Source of the DNA: Clostridiaceae bacterium OM02-2AC
GTDB taxonomy: Bacteria > Bacillota_I > Bacilli_A > Erysipelotrichales > Erysipelotrichaceae
DNA: 64,000 nucleotides
Assembly: GCA_003481775.1 (NCBI GenBank)
Contig: QULU01000018.1
Location: 22,293-86,292 of the forward strand
Reading direction: 5' to 3'
Shown piece after piece: positions 42,972 through 53,900 of the stretch. The stretch's first letter is position 1; each line of letters begins with the position of its first letter. The notes under the pieces are model-generated. The model was not told the origin of the DNA, did not search any database, and was given only the letters and a program-made list of their open reading frames with translations. Both the position numbers and the translations under genes were made by a program.

Positions 42972-44183
42972 CTATTCAGAATGTTCCTCCATATCCTCCT
43001 GAAACACGTTATCCTCAGTCACGATCAGTCTCTGCTTTCGCAAACGATTGTTCACAAATTCCGTGAAGAAGACATACAGACAGGCTGTTGTTGGTACCGC
43101 CATAACCATACCGAAGACACCCCACAGATCACCGAAAACAAATATACTGAGCAGCACCCATAGGCCGGGAAGACCCACTGAATTTCCAACTACACGCGGA
43201 TAAATGACATTGTCCTCAAAGTAGCTGAGTACCTGATAGAATATGATAAACCAGACACTCTGTAAAGGATCCTTGGACAGCATCATAATCGCTCCGACAC
43301 TCATCGCAAACATAGAACCGAACACCGGAACCATGGAACAAACAGCAATCAGGGTACAGATCAGCTCCGGATACGGAAACTGAAACAGGCGCATAAAGAC
43401 ATAGTATAAAACCCATAAAATACAGGCTTCTGTCAGCTGCCCGCCGATAAAGCTTGAGAAAATCCGATTGACACGTGCAGCATAGCGAAAGACTGTCTGT
43501 GAATTTCCATATCCGAGGAAGGCTGCTGTCACCTTGCGCATCTGGCGAATGAAGTTCTCTTTTCCGCTGAGCAGGTACAAGGAGAACATAAAGCCCGTAA
43601 AACCGACCGCAAAGCTGGATACAAATCCAGTGGCACTTGATACGATACCGCTCGCACTGCCGGATAACAGATTGATGATATTGGTAACGATTTTCTCCCA
43701 AGGCATCTGAATAAACTGTTCAACCTGCGTAATATCCTCAATTCGATAGTCTATATGAAAATATGCCAGCACCTCATCAATATTTTTCACAATATTCGTA
43801 AAGAAGGAGGTCAGATTTTCCATCAGCGATATCAGAGAATCAATAATGCTTGGCAGAATGATACTGCCGATGAGAATGATCAGAATCAGAGCAAGCAGAA
43901 ACGTGAGAATCATGGAAATAACACGCTTTTTCTTTTGAAGAAAGGAATCCTGCTTTGTATGTCGAAGCAAAAAGCCTTCGATATGCTTCATCGGCAAATT
44001 TAAAACATAGGCAAAAACGATAGCATACAACAGGGATTTAAAAACGGATAATAGAAAATCAAAGCCGTTTTTTAAGTCCTGCAGATGCAGAAGAAAAAAG
44101 CCAAGTAAGAGAATGTACGTACTCAGATAAATCCAGGGTCGTATGGAACGTATGACGTCTTTGTCCCGAAAAGGCAGCTTCAT
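42972..44183 (-). CDS. AI-2E family transporter
   Basis: A 403-residue polytopic protein of the AI-2E_transport (PerM/YdbI-like) family. About eight membrane helices are seen, with a long amphipathic segment in the middle (residues ~120-190) and the family motif SMVPVFGSMFAM followed by QVLSYFEDNVIYPRVVG and a Gly-rich C-terminal LWGVFGMVMAVP. The name reflects one member linked to autoinducer-2 export; other members move sodium/protons or are uncharacterised. The ATG at 44183 fits AAGGG better than the ATG at 44189. Confidence 0.9.
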   Translation of the reverse strand: MKLPFRDKDVIRSIRPWIYLSTYILLLGFFLLHLQDLKNGFDFLLSVFKSLLYAIVFAYVLNLPMKHIEGFLLRHTKQDSFLQKKKRVISMILTFLLALILIILIGSIILPSIIDSLISLMENLTSFFTNIVKNIDEVLAYFHIDYRIEDITQVEQFIQMPWEKIVTNIINLLSGSASGIVSSATGFVSSFAVGFTGFMFSLYLLSGKENFIRQMRKVTAAFLGYGNSQTVFRYAARVNRIFSSFIGGQLTEACILWVLYYVFMRLFQFPYPELICTLIAVCSMVPVFGSMFAMSVGAIMMLSKDPLQSVWFIIFYQVLSYFEDNVIYPRVVGNSVGLPGLWVLLSIFVFGDLWGVFGMVMAVPTTACLYVFFTEFVNNRLRKQRLIVTEDNVFQEDMEEHSE

Positions 44184-44204
44184 GTGCATCCCTTCTTTCT
44201 TTTT

Positions 44205-44236
44205 GAAAAAAAGGACTGGACGTATCCAATCCTTTC
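44205..44236 (-). terminator. Terminator of the pyruvate:ferredoxin oxidoreductase gene
   Basis: On the minus strand AAAGGATTGGA pairs with TCCAGTCCTTT across TACG, followed by TTTTT. Confidence 0.85.
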
Positions 44237-44247
44237 TTTATGATTTC

Positions 44248-47200
44248 TTACATTTCTTCTTTTGCGATTGCAAGTAATCTCTTATGACGTTTCATAGCGT
44301 CCTTCTTTGTTTTCTCAAACATTTCGTACGCTGTTTCACCTTTTACCTTAGGCAGCTGGCTGTAACGAGTTTCTGTCATCATGAAGTCCAGCATCTTCTC
44401 ATAATCAGGCTCCTTGGAGTCGATTGTCAGAGGAGTTTCTTTTCTTGGGTCATAACGATACAGATCGAAGTATCCACACTCAACAGCTTTTGCCTGTGTT
44501 CTCTGGTGGTTTGCAAGTCCGCCCTTGATACCGTGCTCAGCACATGGAGAGTAAGCCAGGATCAGAGATGGTCCATCATAGCTTTCTGCTTCCTTCAGTG
44601 CTTTCAGTGTCTGGTTTTTGTTTGCTCCCATAGAGATCGCAGCTACATATACGTGTCCGTATGCCATAGCGATCTGTCCCAGGTCCTTCTTCGCAGTTGT
44701 TTTACCACCTGCAGCGAACTTAGCGATGGATGCAGCCTGGCTAGATTTGGAGGACTGTCCACCAGTGTTGGAGTAAACCTCAGTATCCAGAACCAGAACA
44801 TTAACATTCAGGTTGTTTGCCAATACGTGGTCTAATCCGCCGTAACCGATGTCATAAGCCCATCCGTCACCACCGACGATCCAGATAGATTTGGAGATCA
44901 GGTCAACGTCTGCCAGCTCTTTTACCATAGCGATATCAGATTTTGCAGCCAATTCCTTGATTGTCGGAGCAACTTCTCTTTCCGCATCACGATCACCGTG
45001 TACTTCCAGATATTTAGCAAATGCTTCCTTCAGAGCAGGCTCAACATTTTCCATGTTGTCTTCCATCGTCTTCAGGATTCTTGATTCCTTATAGTTCTGT
45101 GCAAGAGCCATACCATATCCGAATTCCGCATTGTCCTCGAACAGAGAGTTTGCCCATGCAACACCCTCACCATTGCTGTCGTTTACGAATGGCGTGGAAG
45201 GAGTTGAAGAACAGTAGATCATAGAGCATCCTGTTGCATTTGCAACCAGCATGTCATGACCGAACAGCTGAGATACCAGCTTATAGTATGGAGTTTCACC
45301 ACAGCCTGGGCAAGCTCCGCTCACTTCAAAGTAAGGCATCATGAACTGAGATCCCTTAACGGTATCAGCCGGGAAGAATCCAGTCTTGTATTCTGTGTGC
45401 TTGAACAGGTAATCTGCCAATGGTTCTTCACCGAGTTTTTCGTTGATATCAACCATTTCCAGAGCCTTGTTACCAGCTTTACCAGGACACTCAACCGCAC
45501 ACAGACCACAGCCTACACAGTTTGCAGGAGTAACCTGGATACGATATTTCAGGTTTTCAACACCCTTACCCATAGGTGTAATTGTTTCAAATTCCATAGG
45601 TGCTGCAGCTACCTCTTCCTCTGTTAACAGGAACGGACGAATGGTTGCATGTGGACATACAAAGCTACAGATACCGCACTGGATACAGTTTTCAGGGTGC
45701 CATGTAGGTACCTGAACTGCAATGGTACGTTTTTCTTCAAATGCTACATTGTTGCGGATAGAACCATCCAGCAGGAAGTCTCCTGTGAATGCGCTGACAG
45801 GCATATCATAGCCCTCCAGACCGTTGATTACTGCAACATGGTTATCGAAATATTCGTCACCAGTCAGCTTACGGCTGGAATCAAATGGAAGATCAGCCCA
45901 AGCAGCATCCACCGTGATTTCTTCGATTCCGGCTTTACCGGCATCGATTGCCTTGTAGTTCAGCTGTACAACAGCATCACCCTTCTTAGAGTAGGATTTC
46001 TTCGCTGCTGCCTTCATCAGCTCAACAGCTGTATCATATGGCATGATCTGCTCATTCAATGCGAAGAATGCAGACTGCAGAATCGTGTTGGTTCTACGTC
46101 CCATACCGATTTCCTGAGCGATCTTAGTTGCATTGATGATGTAGAATTTTGCATGCTTTTTAGCAAGCTGAGCCTTCATACGGTTCGGCATGTGCTCAAC
46201 GATTTCTTCCTTGGAGAAGGTAGTGTTCAGCAGGAAGCTTCCGCCTTCCTTGATGTCTTTCGCCATGTCATATTTGAACATGTAAGCATCCAGTGAGCAG
46301 GAAATGAAGTCTGCGTTACCGATATAGTAAGTAGAACGGATTGGAGAATTTCCAAAACGCAGGTGAGAACGGGTAACACCACCGGCTTTTTTAGAGTCAT
46401 ATGCAAAGTAAGCCTGTGCATACTGATCTGTGTTGTCACCGATGATCTTGACAGTGGATTTGTTTGCAGAAACCGTACCGTCTGATCCCAGTCCCCAGAA
46501 TAAGCAAGAAGTGTAGTCAGCTGGAACGTGGAAGTTGGAATCTGCTTCCAGGCTCAGGTTGGTAACGTCATCAACGATACCGATGGTAAAGCTGTTCTTC
46601 ATTTCATCCTTTTTCAGTTCATCAAAGACAGCTTTGATGTGGTAAGGCTGTGTATCCTTGGAACCCATACCGTAACGTCCACCGATGATTTCGATGTCTT
46701 TGTCCTTCAATGCAGACAGGATGTCCAGATACAGAGGCTCTCCCATGGATCCTGTTTCCTTTGTACGATCCAATACAGCGATTTTCTTAACTGTTTCCGG
46801 CAGTACAGCCAACAGGTATTTCACAGAGAACGGACGGTACAGGTGAACCTTGATCATACCAACCTTTTCTCCGGCAGCAGTCAATGCATCGATTGCTTCT
46901 TTAGCAGCCTCAGTTACAGAGCCCATAGCAACGATTACACGTTCTGCATCACTTGCACCATAGTAAGTGAACGGTGCATATTCACGACCAGTGATTTCAC
47001 TGATTTTCTTCATGTAGTCAGCAACGATGTCAGGAATTGCATCGAAGTGTTTGTTTCTTGCTTCCACACCCTGGAAGAAGATGTCATCGTTCTCAGCACC
47101 ACCGCGGGTTACCGGGTTTGTGTGAGGGTTTAAAGCGTTCTTGCGGAATTTTGCAAGAGCTTCCTTGTCAACCAGTTCCTTGAATACGTCTGTATCCATA

Positions 47201-47754
47201 ACTTCGATTTTCTGAATTTCGTGAGATGTACGGAATCCGTCGAAGAAGTGCATGAATGGTACGGAACCCTTGATTGCGGACAGGTGAGCAACACCAGCCA
47301 GGTCCATAGCTTCCTGTACAGAATGAGAAGCCAGCATACATACACCAGTCTGGCGGCATGCATATACGTCTTCATGGTCACCGAAGATGTTCAGTGCTCT
47401 TGTAGCAAGTGCACGAGCTGCAACGTGGATAACGCCTGGCAGACACTCACCAACCATCTTATAGATGTTTGGAATCATCAGCAGCAGACCCTGGGAAGCC
47501 GTGAAGGTTGTAGCCAGAGAACCTGCCTGTAAAGCACCATGTACTGCACCAGCTGCCCCACCTTCGGACTGAAGTTCAGCAACTTTTACAACACTGTCAA
47601 AAATATTCTTGCGACCCTGTGTAGCCCACTGATCAACCACCTCAGCCATTGGTGAAGACGGAGTGATCGGGTAGATCGCAGATAGCTCGGTAAACGCGTA
47701 CGCACAATGTGCGGCTGCAGTATTACCGTCCATTGACATAAATTTCTTAGTCAT
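44248..47754 (-). CDS. nifJ: Pyruvate:ferredoxin (flavodoxin) oxidoreductase
   Basis: A 1168-residue homodimer-type enzyme that converts pyruvate and CoA to acetyl-CoA, CO2 and reduced ferredoxin, the central energy step of anaerobes. The N-terminal pyrimidine domain has AYAFTELSAIYPITPSSP. The two 4Fe-4S cluster motifs are CIQCGICSFVCP and CVGCGLCAVECP near residues 690-755. The proximal cluster uses GACPGCGET. The thiamine pyrophosphate site is GGDGWAYDIGYGG followed by the EVYSNTGGQSS loop. An AAGGAGG ribosome site 7 nt upstream fixes the start at 47754. Confidence 0.98.
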   Translation of the reverse strand: MTKKFMSMDGNTAAAHCAYAFTELSAIYPITPSSPMAEVVDQWATQGRKNIFDSVVKVAELQSEGGAAGAVHGALQAGSLATTFTASQGLLLMIPNIYKMVGECLPGVIHVAARALATRALNIFGDHEDVYACRQTGVCMLASHSVQEAMDLAGVAHLSAIKGSVPFMHFFDGFRTSHEIQKIEVMDTDVFKELVDKEALAKFRKNALNPHTNPVTRGGAENDDIFFQGVEARNKHFDAIPDIVADYMKKISEITGREYAPFTYYGASDAERVIVAMGSVTEAAKEAIDALTAAGEKVGMIKVHLYRPFSVKYLLAVLPETVKKIAVLDRTKETGSMGEPLYLDILSALKDKDIEIIGGRYGMGSKDTQPYHIKAVFDELKKDEMKNSFTIGIVDDVTNLSLEADSNFHVPADYTSCLFWGLGSDGTVSANKSTVKIIGDNTDQYAQAYFAYDSKKAGGVTRSHLRFGNSPIRSTYYIGNADFISCSLDAYMFKYDMAKDIKEGGSFLLNTTFSKEEIVEHMPNRMKAQLAKKHAKFYIINATKIAQEIGMGRRTNTILQSAFFALNEQIMPYDTAVELMKAAAKKSYSKKGDAVVQLNYKAIDAGKAGIEEITVDAAWADLPFDSSRKLTGDEYFDNHVAVINGLEGYDMPVSAFTGDFLLDGSIRNNVAFEEKRTIAVQVPTWHPENCIQCGICSFVCPHATIRPFLLTEEEVAAAPMEFETITPMGKGVENLKYRIQVTPANCVGCGLCAVECPGKAGNKALEMVDINEKLGEEPLADYLFKHTEYKTGFFPADTVKGSQFMMPYFEVSGACPGCGETPYYKLVSQLFGHDMLVANATGCSMIYCSSTPSTPFVNDSNGEGVAWANSLFEDNAEFGYGMALAQNYKESRILKTMEDNMENVEPALKEAFAKYLEVHGDRDAEREVAPTIKELAAKSDIAMVKELADVDLISKSIWIVGGDGWAYDIGYGGLDHVLANNLNVNVLVLDTEVYSNTGGQSSKSSQAASIAKFAAGGKTTAKKDLGQIAMAYGHVYVAAISMGANKNQTLKALKEAESYDGPSLILAYSPCAEHGIKGGLANHQRTQAKAVECGYFDLYRYDPRKETPLTIDSKEPDYEKMLDFMMTETRYSQLPKVKGETAYEMFEKTKKDAMKRHKRLLAIAKEEM

Positions 47755-47785
47755 TTGTTTTCCTCCTTGCATAACTTACTTCTCT

Positions 47786-47791
47786 ATTATA
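47786..47791 (-). promoter_or_regulatory. -10 box of the pyruvate:ferredoxin oxidoreductase gene
   Basis: TATAAT on the minus strand about 30 nt before the start codon, in a 190-nt AT-rich gap after the giant gene's terminator. The -35 is weak (TAGTAA at 17 nt). Confidence 0.45.
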
Positions 47792-47930
47792 AAACTTTAT
47801 CTTTGATTTTACTAGGATTTTTAAGCAATTTTTCGTTGGATTTCAAGGGAATTTTGTAATTATTTTGGGAATTGAAAAGTTTGCAACGCTTATTTTCACC
47901 ACATGAAAGAAAATGTATATAAAATGAAAG

Positions 47931-47957
47931 AAAAGACCTGTTTTCAAGGTCTTTTCT
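47931..47957 (-). terminator. Terminator of the giant repeat gene
   Basis: On the minus strand AAAAGACCT pairs with AGGTCTTTT, followed by CTTTC. It lies directly after the stop codon. Confidence 0.8.
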
Positions 47958-47962
47958 CCTTC

Positions 47963-50900
47963 TTATTCAATTACAATTTTCACGGTATTTGCCGCATTGC
48001 TGCGATAAAATGCCGGTGCTTCTGTATTGATGACCACGACATTGTTCACCGTGCCGTTTATGATTTCCAATATGCCCTGCTCTGTTTCCGCTTCATTATT
48101 TATGATAAAGCTGACACTTCCCCTTCCGCTGGTTTCGCGAATCTGATAGGTTCCATACGGCAGGTTTTCCAGCTGCTCGGTGAAGTCATTATCCTTATCC
48201 AGCGTTACAAAGCGGTTAAAGGAGTCGGATGTGACCTGCATGACATAGGACTGTGTATCCGCAGGACGCTGCAGCTCTCCCTGCGCATTGCGAAGCTGCT
48301 TGGTCAGCTTCATTGTCCCGTTTTGTACACCGCTGGTGCGGTTGATGATACCGACGACCATCGTTGTCCCCGGCAGTACGGTAAATTTCGCCTCATCCAC
48401 AAGCTCGGGTGAATTGACCAGATACTGTACCGGATAAGGAGAACCGATTTCCTGCACCTGATAGGCTCCGCTTGGATACGTTGTCAGTGACTGATGCCAG
48501 CTGTTATCCACATTCAGATCATACACCTCATCGATACCTTCCCCTGTAATGCGGAACTGGTACGTATCCGGTGCTGTCGGCGGCAGATAGTTGCCGTCAT
48601 CATCCAGCATATACTTGAATACTTCGATCGTACTGCGGTTGACGATCAGCTCATTGATGACCTCCACAACATTGCTGGCGGCATCCCCCATGGTGATGGT
48701 GGCACTATCGGTTTCCGCTCCCCCGTTTACCCGATAGGTTGTGATGAACTGCTCATTATTGATTTCCCGGATACTGTAGGTTCCCTTCGGCAGATCATTG
48801 ACCACATAGGTGAAGGAGTTGCCAAAGTTCAATTCCACACGGCGCATCGTCGTCATGTTGTAAATTTCCACGACATACTGATCGCCATCCGCCGGTCGAA
48901 TCAGCGTACCGTTTGCCTGCTTAATGAATTTTGTAATTTCCAGCTTGCCATAGCTGCTGCGCTGGGCGTTGATAATGCTGACATTGTGTGCATCACGGCC
49001 GACCTCCACTGTAGCTGTGGAGCTTTCCTGAGCATCGTCTACAATATAGGTCACCTCATAGCCGCCCGGATTCTGTTCTGTAATCTGATAGGTTCCCGCT
49101 GTCAGATCGCGCAGTGTGGTCTTCCAGCTGTTGCTTTTCTGCAGAACAACGCTTGTCTGCATACCCGCACCGCTTACCGCAATGACAAAGCGCTGGGTAT
49201 CATTCGGCAAGACAAGCTGTCCGCTGGCATTGCGGATAAACTTAGAGAGCGTGATGGAGCCGTTGCTTCCCCCTGCTGTATCAATCATCGCCACCTCATT
49301 GGCGTTCTTTTCCACATGCACGATGCCGTTTGCAACCTCACTGCCCCCGTTGATGATATACGTGACCTGATCATCGCTGTCCACCTCATCGATCACATAC
49401 CAGCCATCCATCAGATCCTTGATAAGAATGCTCCAGCGATTGGCTGCATTCAGGGTAAACACCTCATTGTAGCCCGGCTTGGATACATGTACCCGGGTCA
49501 CAAAATCCTGTGCGGGCCGTTGCAGCTTGCCATTTACCCGCATGAACTTTTCGATGCGGATACTGCCGAAGACCTCTTTCACCGTATTGATGGTCTGCAC
49601 CGTGCTGACATTGCCCTCCACATTGACAATGGCGCTGTTAACCTCACTTGCACCATTGACAATGTAGCTGACATCATAGCGGTCATCGACCTCATCCACA
49701 ACGTACACACCATCCTCCAGAGAATCCACCAGCAGCGACCAGTTGTTTTCACGATTCAATGTGAAGACCTCATTGTAGCCCGGTCGTGAAATATGAATTC
49801 GGGAAACAAAATCCTCTTCCGGACGCACCAGATTCTGATTACGCCGCATATATTTATCCAGCTGAATGCTTCCTTTTCCGGGTGTCTGCGGTGTATTGAT
49901 GATCTGTACGGTATTGCTGGTGCCATCCACGCGTATAACACCGCGGTCCACTTCACTTCCCCCGTTGATGATGAAGCTGACAGCATCAAGCGTTGTTGTT
50001 TCACTGATGACATAATCCCCCGCTGTCAAATCAGAGAGCACACGCATCCAGCGATTGGAGGCATCCAGTGTGATCAGCTCGTTAAACGAAGGCCCGGATA
50101 CGAGGAAGACATAGGACGCATCCTTTTGCGGACGCATCAGCATGCCACCCTCACGGATATATTTGGCCATGGTGATACTGCCGTGCTCTTGCTGCTGTTC
50201 ACGATTGATGATCTGCACCTGATGTGCACTATCATCCACTGTCACAACAGCACGATCCACCTGAGAACCGCCGTCAATAATATAGCTGACATCCTCATGA
50301 TCCAGCTCATCGATGACATAGGTCGCCCTTGGTAACGGCCCGATTGTCTGCGTAAAGCTGTTTCTAAGGGAAAGCGTAAAGATTTCATTATAGCCCGGTG
50401 AGGATACATGAATGCGATAGCTTCCCGACTGCGGCTTGCTCAGCAGCCCCTGTGCATCCTCTACATATTTGCTCAATGTGATGCTGCCGGTATTGCCTGT
50501 CCCCTGTGGATTGATGATATTCACCGTATTGGCATTCTGCATGACATGAACGATTCCCCTTGCTAGCGGTGCCGCATTATTGACAACATAACGGACCCCC
50601 TCCTGCTCGCTTTCCTCAATGACCTCATACCAGCCGTCCTTCAGATTGCGCAGGCTGGCATAGAAATGATTTGCGTAATTCAGAAGAACTCTGCTTGTTT
50701 CCTCTTCTCCCTTGATGCGCACCCAGAAGCTGTCCTGCTCTGATGGATAACGGTAACACCCCTCCGTGTCACGAATAAGCTTACACAGCTCAATGCTTCC
50801 CTCATGCGGCTGCTTTTCCTCATTGATTACCTTGACATCCACGTTTTCCGCTTCCACATTGATGACAGCACTTTCTGCTTCCTTGCCCCCGTTGATGATA

Positions 50901-53900
50901 TAGCTGACATCGTGTGTTGTATTCAGCTCACGCAGCTCATATACCCCCATCGGTAGATGCTCCAGCGTTTCCTTCCAGCGGTTGCAGGAATTCAGTGTAA
51001 TGATCTGATGGAACGCTTCCCCCTTGACGTCCACCTCAAATTCCTCTTCCTGCTGCGGTTTCTTCAGACAGCCGCAGGATGCATCCCGCATGTACTTGGA
51101 AAGCGTGATGCTTCCCAATGCACATTTCATCACATTGACAGACTGTACATGCACATCACTGCATAACACGATCGTACCATCGCACTCGCGTGCATCGTCT
51201 ATCAGATAATACAGCTCCTTGAATTGCGGATCCTCCTTCTGGATGACCTGATATTCCGCCTGTGGCAGCTCCACCGCCTGATGCCAGTGATTGCGTTCAT
51301 TCAGCACGAAGGTCTTATCCATATGCTTCCCCTTTACTTGCATATGGAACACCATATCCTTGCTTGGAGCTGTCAGATCATCGTCACAGTTCTTAACAGC
51401 CGCCTCCAGATGCAGCTTCGCCACAGCCTCGCTTGCATTCAGCACGGTAATGTTTACTGTTTCATCCCTGACCTCAAAATACCCGCTATCCTTCGGACAT
51501 TCCTCATTGATCTGATAACGGACCTCATGATCCCCCAGCTCGCGGATTTCATAAGCGCCGTTTGGCTGCCTGCAAAAGGTCGCTGTCCAGTCATTGCTTC
51601 TGTTCAGGACGCATTCCTGCTTTTCCTTATCATGCAGAAGCTGGATGCGGAAGGTGTCGTTTCGTTCCGGCTTAAAGCGTTCTCCGAATCCGTTTTCCAT
51701 GCATTTGGTAACGGTGATGTCGGCACGGCGCGGCTGCTTGATCACAGCACAGACATCTACACATTCCCCGTTTAACTCGATGCAGACAACATCATCGAAT
51801 ACACACTCTTCAATTTCAAAGCGAACCGCACCGGCAGCAAGCACACGCAGCGTATAAGAGCCCGGCTGCAGATTTTTCAATGCATCGCAGAAGTCATTGC
51901 GGCTATTCAGACAGAGCGTTTCCTTGCAATGCTCACTGACGATTTCCACGCGCACCTCTTCCCCCGGACACAGATCACGGCGCACACCGTCCTCCTCCAC
52001 AGCGGCACCAACACGGATGCAGCCCTTTGGACACGGTGTATTTACCATGGTGATGCAGACATCCTCATCACACACATCCACAACGGCAGACGCACACGGC
52101 AGATCGTTGATCAGCCAGCTGACCTCATAGCCCTCACATGGAACCTCGCGTACCTCATAATGTCCCTGCGGCAGATCGTACAGACGGACACAGAAATCAT
52201 TTTCACTGTTCAGCTCGATTTTCTGTGTACACATATCACTTTCCACGATAGCGCAGAAGGCTTCACCATAGGATGGCATCATCAAATTACCATCCTGATC
52301 CGCGATCCGCTTCTCCAGCAGCATACAGCCGCAGCGCTCCTCTTCGTTGATGATCGTTACATGCATGCTTTCTCCCTCAAACAGGAAGTAACAGCTGTCA
52401 TGCAGTTCCCCGTTGATATCATACACATGCTTACCGCCGCCCAGCTCACGCAGCTCATAATGCTGGTTGGTCAGATTGCTCAGGCAGATGCAGAAATCAT
52501 TGCCTGCATGCAGCTCATACACCTCATGACAGTTCTTGCCCTTGAGCAGCACACGGTATACGGCATCCGCATCCGGCATGACGATACGGTTTCCATCCCG
52601 TATGCGTTTTTCAATCGTTACCACGCCCTGTCGCTGTTCACTGTTGATGATGTCAATATACGTATCATCGCGTCCCAGTGTGAAGCAGGCACGCTCGCAG
52701 CCTTCCCCATTAACGCGGTAGCGGACATTCCAGTTTTCATCGACCTCACTGATTTCATAGCTTCCCTCCATCAGATCATCGAAATATACACAGAAGTCAT
52801 TGCGTGCACACAGGCGGTAGGTGCGGCTGAAGCCCTGTCCCTGTAACAGGAAGCGGAATTCATCCTGCGGACAAGGCATGAACAGCTCTCCATGCGCATC
52901 CTCAATATACTTGGTAACGCGGACACTTCCTGTGCAGTCGCTCTCCTGATTGACAATCAGAACCTCCACATCGCACTGTCCCAGCTCGACATTACCGAAG
53001 CTTTCCTCGCTGCCGTCTATGACGTAGCTGACGCGATAGCCCAGATTATCCTTCTGCACAATACGATAGCGTCCCTGCGGCAGCTGATCCAGAATCACAC
53101 ACCAGTTGTTTTCCGCACGCAGACAGACGTGCTCACTGCACTCTCTACCCTCGACCAGGATATCCAGCAGCATACCTCGGGATGGTCTTTGCATGTCCCC
53201 ATTGCAGCAGCGAACAACACCACGCAGCTTCAGCATACCGCTGTTGCGGCGGCGGTTGATGATGCTGACCTCCTGATTGGATCCATCCATGTACACGATG
53301 GCATCGCATTCATCCTGCTGATTGACGATATAGGAAACATCATAATCATAGCTGTCCAGCTCCGTAATCCGGTATTCTCCTGCCGCAAGTCCCTCCAGCA
53401 TGACACACCAGTTGTTTCCGGCCTTTAACAGATACGTTTCCTTGAAGCATGCGCTTTCCACACAGACTTCAAATTCCTCATCACGCCCCGGCTTGACCAG
53501 CTCACCGCTTCGTGTTTCTTCAAATTTACAGATTTTCAAAACACCGCAGCTGCTCTTCGCTACACTGTTGATGATACGGATTTCATTTTCACAGCAGTCA
53601 TCGACAACAAAACGGGCATGACGGCACTCCCGTCCGCAGTTGACCTGATAGCTGACCTCATACTCACACGGTGCATCCTCCCGCACCTCATAGCTGCCGA
53701 AGCGAAGATCATCAAAGCACATGCACCAGTCGTTATCCGCATTCAGCTCAAAGCAGCGTTTACAGAAGTAGGAGCTGAGGGTCACAGAAAAGCACTGATG
53801 CTTCTGCGGCTTAATCAAGTCACCGAATTCATTACGCACATATTTGCAGATGCTAACCGTACCCGCATTGCGTTCCTCATTGATGATTGATACACAGAAG

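Noticed and set aside
47963-48020. Possible sortase anchor at the end of the giant protein
   Set aside because: The tail is only 18 residues (ending NTVKIVIE) with no LPXTG-like motif, hydrophobic span or positively charged end.
48494-49789. A 431-codon open frame on the plus strand and many shorter ones opposite the giant gene
   Set aside because: They lie fully antisense to a well-supported gene, have no ribosome sites, and exist because the repeated codon pattern of the minus-strand repeats leaves the opposite frame free of stops.
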